The notes beneath the pieces were generated by a model, which saw nothing but the letters and a program-made list of their open reading frames with translations, did no database searches and was not told the origin of the DNA. From Streptomyces rimosus subsp. rimosus (GTDB lineage: Bacteria > Actinomycetota > Actinomycetes > Streptomycetales > Streptomycetaceae): 64,000 nucleotides of DNA. This document shows positions 8,349 through 17,400 of the stretch, piece after piece. The stretch is taken from positions 107,655 through 171,654 of the forward strand of contig NZ_JOCQ01000006.1 in the NCBI RefSeq assembly GCF_000720725.1, written 5' to 3'. The translations under genes were made by a program, and so were the position numbers. The first letter of the stretch is position 1. Each line of letters opens with the position of its first letter.

Positions 8349-9500
8349 TCAAAAGGCCGAGACCCCCGTCAGCGCCCGCCCGATGACCAGCTTCTGGATC
8401 TGGCTGGTGCCCTCGTACAGCGTCATCACGCGCGCGTCCCGGAGCAGCTTGCCGACCGGGTACTCGTCGATGTAGCCGTAGCCGCCGAAGACCTGGAGCG
8501 CGTTGTTCGCGGCGCGCACCGCCGCCTCGGAGGCGAACAGCTTCGCCTTGGACGCCTCGGTGGCGAACGGCTCGCCGCGGTCGATCAGGTCGGCGACCCG
8601 CCAGGTCAGCAGGCGCGCGGCGTCCACGTCCACGGCGATGTCGGTGATCAGCTCCTGCACCAGCTGGTGGTGGGCGATGGTCCGCCCGAACTGCTCGCGC
8701 TCGGTGGCGTACCCGACGGCGGCGTCCAGCGCGGCCTGGGCGATGCCGACGCAGCCCGCGGCGACCGACATCCGCCCCTTGGCCAGGGCGGACATCGCGA
8801 CGGAGAACCCTTTCCCCTCCGGGGCCAGCATCGCGTCCGCGGGCACCCGTACGTCCTGGAGCACCAGCTCGGCGGTGGCCTGGCCGCGCAGTCCCAGCTT
8901 GCCGTGGATCTCCCGGCGCTCCAGGCCGGGCGTGTCCGCGGGGACGAGGAAGGCGCTGACGCCCTTGTGCCCCGGCGCGTCACCGGTGCGCGCGAAGAGC
9001 AGCACGACGTCGGCCCAGGTGCCGTTGGTGATGAACATCTTGCTGCCGTTGATCACGTAGGAGTCGCCGTCCCGTACGGCGCGGGTGGCCAGGCTGCCCG
9101 CGTCCGAGCCGGTGCCGGGCTCGGTGAGACCGAAGCAGCCGACGGCGTCCCCGGAGGTGAGCGGGGGCAGCCAGCGCCGCTTCTGGTCCTCGTCGCCCCA
9201 GGCCGCGACGGTCTTGGCGACCAGGCCCAGCGATACGGAGACGATGCCGCGCACCGCGGAGTCGCCGCGGCCCAGCTCCTCGGTCACCAGCGCGTAGGCG
9301 AGGTGGTCACCGCCGGAACCGCCGTACTCCTCGGGGACGGTCAGCCCGAGGAAGCCCAGCCCGCCCAGCTTCTTGACCACGGACCGGTCGACGCGCTCGG
9401 CGCGGTCCCAGGCGGCGGCGTGCGGCGTGATCTCACGGTCGACGAAATCCTTGGCGAGCTGCCGGACGGCAGCCTGCTCCTCGCTCAGCTCCAGGTTCAT
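8349..9500 (-). CDS. Acyl-CoA dehydrogenase
   Basis: A 383-residue FAD enzyme that oxidises acyl-CoA to enoyl-CoA. Seen in order: N-terminal helical domain (LSEEQAAVRQLAKDFV), the FAD/substrate loop GCFGLTEPGTGSDAGS, ITNGTWADV, and the C-terminal YEGTSQIQ with Glu363 as the catalytic base. ATG 9500 follows AAGGGG. The enoyl-CoA product is the natural substrate for the MaoC hydratase encoded 0.9 kb downstream. It is divergent from a TetR gene, with a 17-bp inverted repeat in the 105-bp gap, so that regulator probably controls it. Short/branched-chain acyl-CoA is likely but not provable. Confidence 0.93.
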   Translation of the reverse strand: MNLELSEEQAAVRQLAKDFVDREITPHAAAWDRAERVDRSVVKKLGGLGFLGLTVPEEYGGSGGDHLAYALVTEELGRGDSAVRGIVSVSLGLVAKTVAAWGDEDQKRRWLPPLTSGDAVGCFGLTEPGTGSDAGSLATRAVRDGDSYVINGSKMFITNGTWADVVLLFARTGDAPGHKGVSAFLVPADTPGLERREIHGKLGLRGQATAELVLQDVRVPADAMLAPEGKGFSVAMSALAKGRMSVAAGCVGIAQAALDAAVGYATEREQFGRTIAHHQLVQELITDIAVDVDAARLLTWRVADLIDRGEPFATEASKAKLFASEAAVRAANNALQVFGGYGYIDEYPVGKLLRDARVMTLYEGTSQIQKLVIGRALTGVSAF

Positions 9501-9559
9501 CAAGGCCCCTTGCGGAGGGTGACGGCAGCCGGGCCGCCCGGCACGGCCGGACACCCGTT

Positions 9560-9576
9560 AACTACCACTGCTAGTT
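9560..9576. promoter_or_regulatory. Putative operator between acyl-CoA dehydrogenase and divergent tetR
   Basis: AACTACCACTGCTAGTT: inverted repeat with 5-bp arms AACTA/TAGTT around 7 bases (read on the minus strand AACTAGCAGTGGTAGTT). It differs at one base from the site at 21116-21132 in front of the aldehyde dehydrogenase gene. It sits 60 bp from the dehydrogenase start and 30 bp from the tetR start. Confidence 0.65.
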
Positions 9577-9605
9577 TTCTGGCGGCAGCCTCTACTATGT
9601 GCGGC

Positions 9606-10253
9606 ATGGCCCGACCCCGCAAGCCCCTGCTGAGCCGGGAGCGCATCGTCACCACGGCGCTCGCGCTCATCGACGCGGAGGGCCTGACGGCCCTGTCCAC
9701 CCGGCGGCTCGCCGCCGAGCTGGGCGTCAGCGGGCCGTCCCTGTACAACCACTTCACGACCAAGGACGAGATCCTGGACGCGGTCGCCGACACGGTGATC
9801 TCCGAGGTGGACGTGTCGGCCCTCGGCGCGGGCGCCGACTGGCGGGCCGGGCTGCTGGCCTGGGCCCGCTCCTACCGCGCGGCCCTCGCCGCGCACCCGA
9901 ACATCGTGCCGTTCCTCGCCCAGGGCCCCGGCCGCCGCCCGGCCGGCCTGAAGATGGCCGACGCGGCCTTCGGCGGCATGGTGGAGGCCGGCTGGCCGCC
10001 CGCCCAGGCGACCCGGATCTGCGCCATGGTCCGCTACTTCGTCGCGGGCTCCGCGCTGGGCTCCTTCGCGCGCGGCTTCGTGGCCGACCCGAGCGCGTAC
10101 GACCCGGCCGACTACCCGCACCTGGGCCAGGCGCACCTGCTGGCGGAGCACCAGCAGCGGGTCGACGAGGGCGCGTTCGAGACGGGCCTGCTGGCGCTGG
10201 TCGACGGGCTGGCGCTGCGGCACCCGGCCACCACTCCGCCGCCGCACATGTAA
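9606..10253 (+). CDS. TetR-family regulator, divergent from acyl-CoA dehydrogenase
   Basis: A 215-residue TetR protein starting MARPRKPLLS; an in-frame ATG 9 bases earlier (9597) is an alternative. The helix-turn-helix is at about residues 10-55 (LSTRRLAAELGVSGPSLYNH). The C-terminal domain looks like the TetR_C_1-type ligand pocket (WARSYRAALAAHPNIVPFLA). The operator-like inverted repeat in its own promoter region recurs in front of the aldehyde dehydrogenase gene at 21.1 kb, so it is a candidate repressor of both oxidative loci. Effector unknown. Confidence 0.9.
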   Translation: MARPRKPLLSRERIVTTALALIDAEGLTALSTRRLAAELGVSGPSLYNHFTTKDEILDAVADTVISEVDVSALGAGADWRAGLLAWARSYRAALAAHPNIVPFLAQGPGRRPAGLKMADAAFGGMVEAGWPPAQATRICAMVRYFVAGSALGSFARGFVADPSAYDPADYPHLGQAHLLAEHQQRVDEGAFETGLLALVDGLALRHPATTPPPHM

Positions 10254-10351
10254 CGGCTCAACACGTAGCTGTAAAGTGCATCCACTTGGCCGGGCCCGGT
10301 ACGGCGCCCGCAGTGACCGGCGTGCCCGGCCTGCCGGAGAGGGAGGACGAC

Positions 10352-11338
10352 GTGCGTGATCGGATCGCCGCGCCACGGGACCGGAGCGCTCCGCCGGCCC
10401 GGCGCCGCTGGGCGCGGCACACCGTCCATGTCCTGCGCGGCCAGGGTCAGGTCGACTTCCTGCCGAGCGCGGTCACGGGCGCGGTCTTCACCGTGGCGCT
10501 GTGCGCGGCGGGCTGGGCGTACGGCCTGTACGGGCTCCTCGGCACCGCGGCCGGCACGGCCACGGCACACCTGCTCGGTGTGGACCGCGACCGGATCACG
10601 GCGGGCCTCGAAGGGTTCAACGCCTGCCTGGTGGCCGTCGGTTCCGCGGTGTTCCTCGGCCCCGGGCACGTGTCCACCGTGCTGCTCGCGGTGGCCGGCA
10701 GCGCGGTGGTCACGGTCGTCACCGCCGCCGCGGCACGCGTCCTGGCCACCTGGCAACTGCCCACCCTCACTCTCCCGTTCTGCCTGGTGGCGAGCGCGCT
10801 GACGATCGGCGCGCCGGGCCTCGCGCGCGTCTGGCACCAAGGCGCGGCCCCGGCGGCACTGCCCGGGACCGGCGGGCCGCCCGCCGCCCTGTCCTTCACC
10901 GACCTGTGGCACGGCCTCTTCGCCAACGTCGCCCAGGTCTTCTTCATGCCGCAGTGGTACGTCGGCGCGCTCTTCCTCGCCGGCATCTTCGCCGCGAGCC
11001 GTACGGCCGGGGCGATGGCCTGCGTCGGCAGCCTGACCGGCACCGGCACCGCCTGGGCACTGGGCGCCCCGACGGCACAGATCGCGTCCGGCGCGGCCGG
11101 CTACAACGCGGTGCTGGTCGCGATGGCGCTGTGCGGGGTGTTCCTCCCGGCCGGCCGCCGGACGGCCGCGTACGCGGTGGCGGGCGCGGCAACCGCCACG
11201 GCCCTGGCCCCGGCGATCACCGCCCTCACCGCCCCGTCCGGCGGCCACACCTTCACCTGGCCGTTCGTCCTGACCACCCTGGTCTTTCTGGCGGCTGCTC
11301 CGGCGTTGCCGCGGCTGGGCCGCCTCAGCCGATCGTGA
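10352..11338 (+). CDS. Urea transporter (UT family)
   Basis: A 328-residue integral membrane protein with about 10 hydrophobic segments arranged as two similar halves (around residues 25-165 and 190-325), each with the family-type LLG...GLEGFNACLVAVG or SGAAGYNAVLVAMA stretch. Such proteins form a channel passing urea down its gradient. GTG 10352 follows AGAGGGAGG. The 3' end overlaps the VWA gene on the other strand by 14 bp. No urease genes are in the window, so its metabolic partner is elsewhere. Nickel transporter gene at 38.4 kb is too far to be called linked. Confidence 0.85.
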   Translation: MRDRIAAPRDRSAPPARRRWARHTVHVLRGQGQVDFLPSAVTGAVFTVALCAAGWAYGLYGLLGTAAGTATAHLLGVDRDRITAGLEGFNACLVAVGSAVFLGPGHVSTVLLAVAGSAVVTVVTAAAARVLATWQLPTLTLPFCLVASALTIGAPGLARVWHQGAAPAALPGTGGPPAALSFTDLWHGLFANVAQVFFMPQWYVGALFLAGIFAASRTAGAMACVGSLTGTGTAWALGAPTAQIASGAAGYNAVLVAMALCGVFLPAGRRTAAYAVAGAATATALAPAITALTAPSGGHTFTWPFVLTTLVFLAAAPALPRLGRLSRS

Positions 11339-12698
11339 CGACGCGTGCCCAGGGCGGCGGGGCAACGTCCGGTACGTAGTCGGGGTCCTCCTCGTCCACG
11401 ATCCGGGCGGGGCGGGGGAAGAGGCCGACGACGGTGCGGCAGGAGGGCTGTACGGAGGGCCACGGGGTCTGGCCGTCCGTCAGGGCGACGATCACGTCCG
11501 GGCGCGGCTGGGAGCGGAGCGCCCGGGCGAACCCGGAGCGGAGGTCCGTACCGCCGCCCCCGATCAGTTCGATGTTCTCGGCGCGGCAGAGCGGGACGGC
11601 GACCCCGGCCGCCGCGTCGCAGGAGATCACCGAGACCAGGTCGCGGCGCCCGCCCACCGACCGCGAGATCGCCGCCACCTCCAGCAGGGCGCTGCCCAGC
11701 TCCGCGTCGCTCACCGACCCGGAGGTGTCGATCACGACGCAGACCCGGGGCGGCGTACGGCGCAGGCTCGGCAGCAGCACCTTGGGGACACCGGCCGAAC
11801 GCCGGGACGGCCGCCGGTAGCTGTGGTTCTCGCCCGCCCCCGCGCCGCTCACCGCCGAGCGTACCGCCGCTCCCAGCAGCTGCCGCCACGGCTGCGGTGG
11901 GTGGAACGCCTCGTCCGCCCACCGGCGCCACCCCTCCGGCGCGTCCCCCGGCCGCCCCTTGATCCCCTCGGCGACCCGGAAGCGGATCGCGTCCCGCTGC
12001 TGCCGGCTCAGCCCGTGTGCCCCGTCGGGCCCCAGTTCCCACGACCGGTCCTGCCCGTCGGCACCGCTGCCGCAGTCCAGCCAGGCCAGTTCGGCGGAGA
12101 GCCCGGACATCGAAGCCGTCCGCAGGTACTCCTCCATCAGCAGCCCGTCGGACAGCTGCAACAGCGACGGCAGCACCGCACCGGCCGGTTGCGGCAGACC
12201 GTCACCGTAGATGTCGTCGTTGATCTCGAAGTCGGCGGCGATGTTCCGCCGCAGCCTCTCCCGGCGTTCGTCCGGGACCCCCGTCTCACCATGCTCGGCC
12301 GGCCCGGGCTCCCCGTGCTCGCGTGCGTACCGCTCGCCCCGCCCGTGGTGGTCCCGGAGCAGGTGGGAGACCTCGTGCACCCAGACGCCCGCCAGCTCCT
12401 CCAGCGGGGTGCGCGCCACGAAACCGGGGTTGACGTAGCAGCGCCAGTACGCGTCCACCGCCATCGTCGGCACCGACCGGTCCGCCACCACGTGCAGTGC
12501 GAACAGGGCACCGGCCAGGTACGGACGGACCTTCACCGCGTGCAGCCGCGCGGCCAGCAGCTTCTCCATGTCCAGCGCGGCTTCGGGCCGGCCGGCCGAC
12601 TGCCTCGGCACGGCGGCCCGAACCGGGCGCGGCGGCGCGGGCCGGGCCATGGGGCGCGGCAGCGGGGACGGCCCCGGGCGCTTCGCGGCCCCCGTCAT
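11325..12698 (-). CDS. HEXXH/VWA-like protein of a MoxR module
   Basis: A 457-residue protein with two parts. The N-terminal half contains a zinc-peptidase-like VWVHEVSHLLRDHH (HEXXH at 108-112). The C-terminal part is von Willebrand factor A-like with the MIDAS start DTSGS (Asp324, Ser326, Ser328) and a later ALTDGQTPWP. This is the organisation of DUF2201-type metallopeptidase/VWA proteins. The N terminus is Pro/Arg/Ala-rich. It overlaps the upstream MoxR ATPase gene by 4 bp (ATGA), so the products are probably made together; MoxR ATPases commonly act as chaperones with a VWA partner. The biological target is unknown. Confidence 0.85.
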   Translation of the reverse strand: MTGAAKRPGPSPLPRPMARPAPPRPVRAAVPRQSAGRPEAALDMEKLLAARLHAVKVRPYLAGALFALHVVADRSVPTMAVDAYWRCYVNPGFVARTPLEELAGVWVHEVSHLLRDHHGRGERYAREHGEPGPAEHGETGVPDERRERLRRNIAADFEINDDIYGDGLPQPAGAVLPSLLQLSDGLLMEEYLRTASMSGLSAELAWLDCGSGADGQDRSWELGPDGAHGLSRQQRDAIRFRVAEGIKGRPGDAPEGWRRWADEAFHPPQPWRQLLGAAVRSAVSGAGAGENHSYRRPSRRSAGVPKVLLPSLRRTPPRVCVVIDTSGSVSDAELGSALLEVAAISRSVGGRRDLVSVISCDAAAGVAVPLCRAENIELIGGGGTDLRSGFARALRSQPRPDVIVALTDGQTPWPSVQPSCRTVVGLFPRPARIVDEEDPDYVPDVAPPPWARVVTIG

Positions 12699-13996
12699 CG
12701 GCGCGCCCCCGCCGTACGCTCGGCCTCGGCCGCCATGGCACTGCCCACCGACCGTTCCGCCCGCCGGGCGAGACCCACCACTGCGGTCAGCCGCTCCACC
12801 GTCTCCGGCACCTCCCAGTCGTCGCGCCGCAGCGCGGCCAGCGCCGTCGCCGGGGCGACCAGCAGGTCCGGCGCGCCGGTCTCCAGCGCGCGGACGAGTA
12901 CCGCCCATGCGGCCTCCCACCGCTCCCGCTCCGGCCGCGTCCCGACGGCCGCCACCACCGCGTCCAGCGCCGCCTGACGCAGATCGCCCCGCACGGGCAG
13001 TTCGGCGGAGGCCGGATCGGCCAGCAGCGACTCCGGGTCCGGCAGCTCCATCCGGTCCAGGTGGGCGAGGAGTTCGAGCCCCGGCCCGTCCCCCACCGCG
13101 CCCCGCACCAGCAGCGCCAGCACCTCCCGGGAGACGGAGGCCGCCGTACCGAAGGCCAGCAGGGTCAACGCGGCATCCCAGCTCCGGGGCGAGGGCCAGG
13201 CACCGCCGCGCCGCGTCTCGGTGTTCGGCAGCCGGTGGATCAGCGTCGGCCGGGCCGCCAGGAAACCGCAGACCGCGCGCCGGGCGAACGCCGCCGCCTC
13301 CGGCAGCCGCTCCGGCACCAGCCGGGGCAGCTCCGCACGCGGCCAGACTCCGCCCAGACCGCGCACCACCACCTCGCGGTCGTGCACCCAGTGCAGGTGC
13401 ACGAACCGGTTGGCCAGCGGCGGGCTCAGCTCCCACCCGTCCGCCGCGGACGCGCGCGGATTGGCGGCGGCCACGATGCGTACTCCCGGCGGCAGTTGCA
13501 GCGCACCGACCTTCCGCTCCAGGACGACCCGGAGCAGCGCGGCCTGGACAGCCGGGGTCGCGGTGGAGAGCTCGTCCAGGAAGAGCAGCCCCCGCCCGGC
13601 CCGGACGAGTTCCACGGCCCACTGCGGCGGCGCCATCGGCACCCCCTGCACCGCCGGGTCGTCGCCCACGATGGGCAGTCCGGAGAAGTCGGAGGGCTCG
13701 TGGACGCTGGCGATGACCGTGGTCAGCGGCAGGTCGAGGGAGGTGGCGAGCTGTGTCAGGGCGGCGGTCTTGCCGATGCCCGGCTCGCCCCAGAGCAGGA
13801 CGGGCAGGTCGGCCGCGACGGCCAGGGTGAGCGCTTCGAGCTGTTCGTCGGGGCGCGGCTCGGTGGTGGTCGTCCGCAGAAGGGTCAGGAGGTCGTCGGC
13901 GAGGGCGAGGTCCGTGCGGGTCTCGGGGGCGGGGGTGGGAGCGGACGTACCGGCGGTCGGGGCCGGGGCGGCGGACAGGAGGGTGCTGGAAGTCAT
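12695..13996 (-). CDS. MoxR-type AAA+ ATPase
   Basis: A 433-residue AAA+ protein. Walker A is GEPGIGKT (70-77), Walker B LLFLDE (137-142), followed by AAANPRASAADGWELSPPLA, the sensor-1/arginine-finger region. The flanking N-terminal 45 residues are Ala/Thr/Pro-rich and probably disordered. ATG 13996 is preceded by AGGTG with good spacing. It is the middle gene of a minus-strand set: an unknown 485-residue protein upstream (105 bp gap) and the HEXXH/VWA protein downstream (4-bp overlap). MoxR-VWA pairs are thought to remodel or mature protein complexes, including metal-dependent enzymes; the client here is not known. Confidence 0.9.
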   Translation of the reverse strand: MTSSTLLSAAPAPTAGTSAPTPAPETRTDLALADDLLTLLRTTTTEPRPDEQLEALTLAVAADLPVLLWGEPGIGKTAALTQLATSLDLPLTTVIASVHEPSDFSGLPIVGDDPAVQGVPMAPPQWAVELVRAGRGLLFLDELSTATPAVQAALLRVVLERKVGALQLPPGVRIVAAANPRASAADGWELSPPLANRFVHLHWVHDREVVVRGLGGVWPRAELPRLVPERLPEAAAFARRAVCGFLAARPTLIHRLPNTETRRGGAWPSPRSWDAALTLLAFGTAASVSREVLALLVRGAVGDGPGLELLAHLDRMELPDPESLLADPASAELPVRGDLRQAALDAVVAAVGTRPERERWEAAWAVLVRALETGAPDLLVAPATALAALRRDDWEVPETVERLTAVVGLARRAERSVGSAMAAEAERTAGARR

Positions 13997-14101
13997 GGAC
14001 ATCACCTGGGGTGTGTTGAGGGAACGGGGCGACGGCCCGTTACGGATGGCGTGCGGGTGTACGGCGTCCGGTGCGCCGTGGGTGCTTCGGCGGGCGGCCG
14101 G

Positions 14102-15559
14102 TCAGCGGTACATGCTCGTACGGGGCCGGGCCCGGCTGCCCCACATGCGCCTCAGGTCGCGAGGCGTATACCGGTTGAGGCGGGGGCGGCGGCGCGCCTC
14201 CGCGCGCCCCACGCCCGGGGCGTTTCCGCCCACTGCCGCACCGGCACCGGGGTGCTCGTCGGCCAGCCCCGACCGGAAGAGACCGTGGTCGATACGGCGG
14301 GCCGCGGCCGACTCCAGTTCCTCCCGGAGCGGCCCGTCGCGCAGGACGGCGCCCGGACCGAGCAGCCCCTCGACCACGTCCAGCGCCCCGACGATGTCAC
14401 CGTGACGCAGCCGTTCGCGAACCGCGGGCAGGGCCTCCGGGCTGCGGTGCACCGCGTCGATCGCCCGCAGGCACGGCAGTCCCGGCCCGCCGAGCGCCAC
14501 CAGCAGTTCTTCCCGGCGCAGTTGGTCCGGGTCGTGATCGATCGCCGTCAGTACGCCGTCCCGCAGCGCGATGCGGTGGACCTCGCCCCGGCACTCGATG
14601 CGGTGTGGATCGGCGGACGTGGGGGCGGGGGTGGAGTCGGCCACCGTTGCCGGGGCGGACGCCCCGAGTGCCACGGCGACGAGCGGATGCAGTTGCCCGG
14701 CCGTGATCAGCCCGGCCCGCAGCAGCTCCAGGTCCGGAAGAACCCGGGCCGCCGCGTCCGGCAGCACCGGAAGCGCCGCGACCTCCTGCGGCGGCAGCGC
14801 GTCGCGCAGCGGCCGGAGTGAAGGGGCGTGGCTGTCGTCGGGGGCGACGAGTTCCAGCACGGCGCGGTTGCGCGCGCCGAGCCGGACGGTGAAGGCTCCC
14901 CGAGCGCGGCCCTCGGCCGCCAGCAACAGCTGCCCTTCGGCGGCCCAACTTGTCACTGCCAACGGAGCGTTGCCAAGAAGACCTGGCAGGTCGGACGAGC
15001 CGGGCACGGGCGTCCCACCCGCTCCGCACCGCTGCGCCAGTTCGCCGCTGCGCCCGGCGTCCCAGAGATGCCGGTGCAGGTCGAGGCGGAAACGCCGGGA
15101 GGGATGCGGGTGCGGATGACGCCCGAGGCCGTCGTCTCCGGCGCCCGCCCACAGGGCCAGGGACATCCGCTGGCCCGCGTCCGCCCAGGCCGGCGGTGTC
15201 CGCACCACCAGCTGAAGCGGCGTGGGGCCGGAATCGTGGTAGCGGGCCAGGCAGAGGGTAAGGCCGGGCCGGAGCCGCCCGTCGGGGGCGACCCTCGGCA
15301 TGTGCCATCGGAGCAGATCCGGCGCCAGGCGGCGCAGGTCCGCACGGAGGCGGGTGACAAGGGCGGTGCCGTGGCGGTCGCGCACGGCGCGCAGATCGAG
15401 GTCGACATCGATCCGGGCAGCGGCGCAGGCCCCTGCCCAGTCACCGGCCGTACGTCGCGCGGCCGCGATTTCGATCATGGACGGTGGCACGGCGTACTCG
15501 CGTACGCGCTGCCACATCAAAAGGCGGGACGGAAACTCGTTCGCGGAGACAAGTGCCAT
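14102..15559 (-). CDS. Unknown protein upstream of MoxR/VWA pair
   Basis: A 485-residue soluble protein, family not recognised. It starts MALVSANEFPSRLLMWQRVR and is rich in Arg, Leu and Ala, with a region HPHPHPSRRFRLDLHRHLWD of clustered histidines around residue 155 and a basic C-terminal tail. AAGGTGAG upstream of ATG 15559 supports this start over GTG 15565. It is on the same strand as the MoxR and HEXXH/VWA genes and probably co-transcribed, so it may be a client, substrate adaptor or third subunit of that module. That role is inference from position only. Confidence 0.75.
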   Translation of the reverse strand: MALVSANEFPSRLLMWQRVREYAVPPSMIEIAAARRTAGDWAGACAAARIDVDLDLRAVRDRHGTALVTRLRADLRRLAPDLLRWHMPRVAPDGRLRPGLTLCLARYHDSGPTPLQLVVRTPPAWADAGQRMSLALWAGAGDDGLGRHPHPHPSRRFRLDLHRHLWDAGRSGELAQRCGAGGTPVPGSSDLPGLLGNAPLAVTSWAAEGQLLLAAEGRARGAFTVRLGARNRAVLELVAPDDSHAPSLRPLRDALPPQEVAALPVLPDAAARVLPDLELLRAGLITAGQLHPLVAVALGASAPATVADSTPAPTSADPHRIECRGEVHRIALRDGVLTAIDHDPDQLRREELLVALGGPGLPCLRAIDAVHRSPEALPAVRERLRHGDIVGALDVVEGLLGPGAVLRDGPLREELESAAARRIDHGLFRSGLADEHPGAGAAVGGNAPGVGRAEARRRPRLNRYTPRDLRRMWGSRARPRTSMYR

Positions 15560-15679
15560 CAGCACTCACCTTGCACGAACGATTCCCCCATTCCATACGA
15601 GGAGAAGTTCTTCATCCCCGGCATCATAACCACACCGCTGACGGCCTGTCGGCGTCGCGCCCGCCCCTGCGGGCCTCGA

Positions 15680-16132
15680 TCAGCCCCGTTCGGCCTGCAA
15701 GTACCGCCGCAGCCCCACGCATTCCAGCCCCGCGAACACCGCCACCACCACTGCCCCGACCACCAGGAACACCACGCCCGGCCCGGTGAGAAGCAGCAGC
15801 CCGGAGAACGTGAGCACCAGCATGGCCACGCAGGACAGGGCGTTGCCCGCGACGACGGCGGTGGCCGGGCCGGTGGGGATGCGGGGGTAGCCGGCGATGA
15901 GGGCGAGGGCCGCGGCGCCGCCGAGCATGGCGATGCCGATGGGGAGGGACCAGGTGGTCGGCAGGCCCAGTGGGGTGCTGAGCGGGCTGCCGCCCGCGAG
16001 CATGACGACGCCGAACGCGGCGGTGCTCCAGCTGTCGATCCGCAGGATCTTGCGCAGCAGGCCCGCGGTGTCCGGGCCGGCCGCCGGTGCGGGGCGGGCC
16101 GCGGTGCCGATGGCCGTACCGGTGGTGGTCAT
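15680..16132 (-). CDS. Small four-helix membrane protein
   Basis: A 150-residue protein with four hydrophobic segments starting near residue 37 (AAFGVVMLAGG, LPIGIAMLGGAAALALIAG, AVVAGNALSCVAMLVLTFS, GVVFLVVGAVVVAVFAGL) and a charged end GLRRYLQAERG. GAGGAG lies 6 bases before ATG 16132. Function unknown. A decayed, stop-containing partial copy of this gene lies on the same strand at about 18185-18445, on the other side of the two lectin genes, showing that this area went through a local duplication. Confidence 0.78.
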   Translation of the reverse strand: MTTTGTAIGTAARPAPAAGPDTAGLLRKILRIDSWSTAAFGVVMLAGGSPLSTPLGLPTTWSLPIGIAMLGGAAALALIAGYPRIPTGPATAVVAGNALSCVAMLVLTFSGLLLLTGPGVVFLVVGAVVVAVFAGLECVGLRRYLQAERG

Positions 16133-16579
16133 ACGCGTCTCCTCGCTTCGGGTGCGGACCCGGGCGGGCCGGGTCCGCGAACGACCCCTTCGCGAGGTGA
16201 CGATGCCGTCACCGGGGCGGTGACTCAATGACCTCCCAGGTCATGGGCGCGATGACCACCGGGGCCGGACGCGGCGGGGATGCCGTCCCGGCGGTTCCGT
16301 GCGCCACTCACCCGTCAACTGCCGCAGGGACCGGCTCAGTTCGGGCAGACAAGGCGCTGCAGCCACACCGTCGCGACCGGCCCCCATAAGTGCCGCCCTC
16401 ATCACAGCGGTAGCACCGGAACCTGCCGATCCGACGAAAAGGTGCACTGACGGCGGATCAATCCCTTCTCATACCCACTTGACTGTTAACTGGCGGATCG
16501 TTAATAGTTCACCCCCATCCACCATGTACATGTTCGGATCGTCCGTACGGTGGGACCAGAGGGGCTCCTGCACACCGGA
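16133..16579. other. Intergenic region holding the lectin-cluster promoter
   Basis: No gene is supported in 16133-16579. The plus strand has a well-formed promoter at 16479-16507 near its right end. The minus strand has the ribosome site of the membrane protein at its left end. The middle is without clear structure. Confidence 0.5.
16479..16507 (+). promoter_or_regulatory. Vegetative-type promoter
   Basis: TTGACT (16479-16484), 17-bp spacer, TAATAG (16502-16507). This matches the principal sigma factor (HrdB) consensus well in an otherwise GC-rich genome. It points to the small peptide gene and the first lectin gene; expected start near 16514. Confidence 0.6.
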
Positions 16580-16807
16580 ATGATCATGAACAATGTCGCC
16601 TCCGCACGTACGCGGCAGGTCATCACGCGTGGGATCGCCGCAGCCACCGCCTCGGCCGCCGCCACCGCCGTACCGCCGAGCACGGTGGCGCTGCCGGCCG
16701 GTGTCGGTACCCGTGACGAGCGCCCGGTCGCCGTGAACGCGATGTGGCGAGTCCGCGCCGCTCGCGCGCTGACCACCGCCGATGAACTCACCCACGTCAC
16801 TGACTGA
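16580..16807 (+). CDS. Possible small secreted peptide before lectin gene
   Basis: A 75-codon frame beginning MIMNNVASARTRQ, followed by an Ala/Thr-rich hydrophobic stretch (ITRGIAAATASAAATAVPPS) that could be a weak signal peptide, and a polar C terminus ending ELTHVTD. Codon third positions are mostly G or C as in real genes here. No good ribosome site is visible for ATG 16580 or ATG 16586. It ends 19 bp before the first lectin gene and downstream of the same promoter. It may be a real leader gene or merely open sequence in the transcript leader. Confidence 0.4.
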   Translation: MIMNNVASARTRQVITRGIAAATASAAATAVPPSTVALPAGVGTRDERPVAVNAMWRVRAARALTTADELTHVTD

Positions 16808-16826
16808 GGAAGTAGGGAACTCCACG

Positions 16827-17375
16827 ATGTCTCGGAGCATCCGAGCCGCGCTGGCCGTCGCCGGCAGCGTCGCCGCGCTGGCCGGCGGCGTGACCACCGC
16901 CCACGCCGACCAGGCCACGCCCCGCGCCGCCGCGTCCACCAGCGTGCAGCTGCAGCTCGCGCTCACCGGCAAGTGCCTCACCATCAACAAGGGGAGCTTC
17001 GCCAACGGCGCCAACGCGGTACAGCAGACCTGCGCCGACGACCTGGACAACCAGGTCTTCGAGCTGGTGCCCACCGGGGAAGGCGCCTTCGAGGTGCGGG
17101 CCCGCCACAGCGGCAAGTGCCTCGAAGTGGAAAACAGCGGCAAGCAGGCCGGTGCCAACGTCCAGCAGTGGTGGTGCACCGGGAACCCCCAGATGCAGTG
17201 GGAGCTGAACATGGTCGACATGGCCAAGGAGCTCTACCAGCTGCGTCCCACGCACGTCGCCGACCGCTGCCTGGACATCGACCACGCCAAGACCAACGAC
17301 GGTGCGAACGCACAGAGCTGGTACTGCAACGGGACCGACGCCCAGCTGTGGCGCCTCCTGCCGGTCAAGTCCTGA
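16827..17375 (+). CDS. Secreted ricin-type beta-trefoil lectin, copy 1
   Basis: A 182-residue exported protein. Residues 1-27 are a Sec signal peptide ending AHA|DQ. The mature ~150 residues form one ricin B-type beta-trefoil with three repeats, seen from recurrent GKCLxI/V and Q-x-W motifs: GKCLTIN, GKCLEVENSGKQ...QQWW, RCLDIDHAK...AQLW. Such domains bind galactose-containing or other glycans; no catalytic domain is attached. GAGGAAG lies upstream of ATG 16827. The signal peptide and first mature residues are almost identical to the next gene, whereas the lectin bodies have diverged. Confidence 0.88.
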   Translation: MSRSIRAALAVAGSVAALAGGVTTAHADQATPRAAASTSVQLQLALTGKCLTINKGSFANGANAVQQTCADDLDNQVFELVPTGEGAFEVRARHSGKCLEVENSGKQAGANVQQWWCTGNPQMQWELNMVDMAKELYQLRPTHVADRCLDIDHAKTNDGANAQSWYCNGTDAQLWRLLPVKS

Positions 17376-17400
17376 GGACTCCGTTCGGCATCAGCCGCAA

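Noticed and set aside
16241..16447. A 68-codon minus-strand frame in the lectin upstream region
   Set aside because: No ribosome site, no domain, and it lies just upstream of a strong plus-strand promoter; better explained as noncoding.
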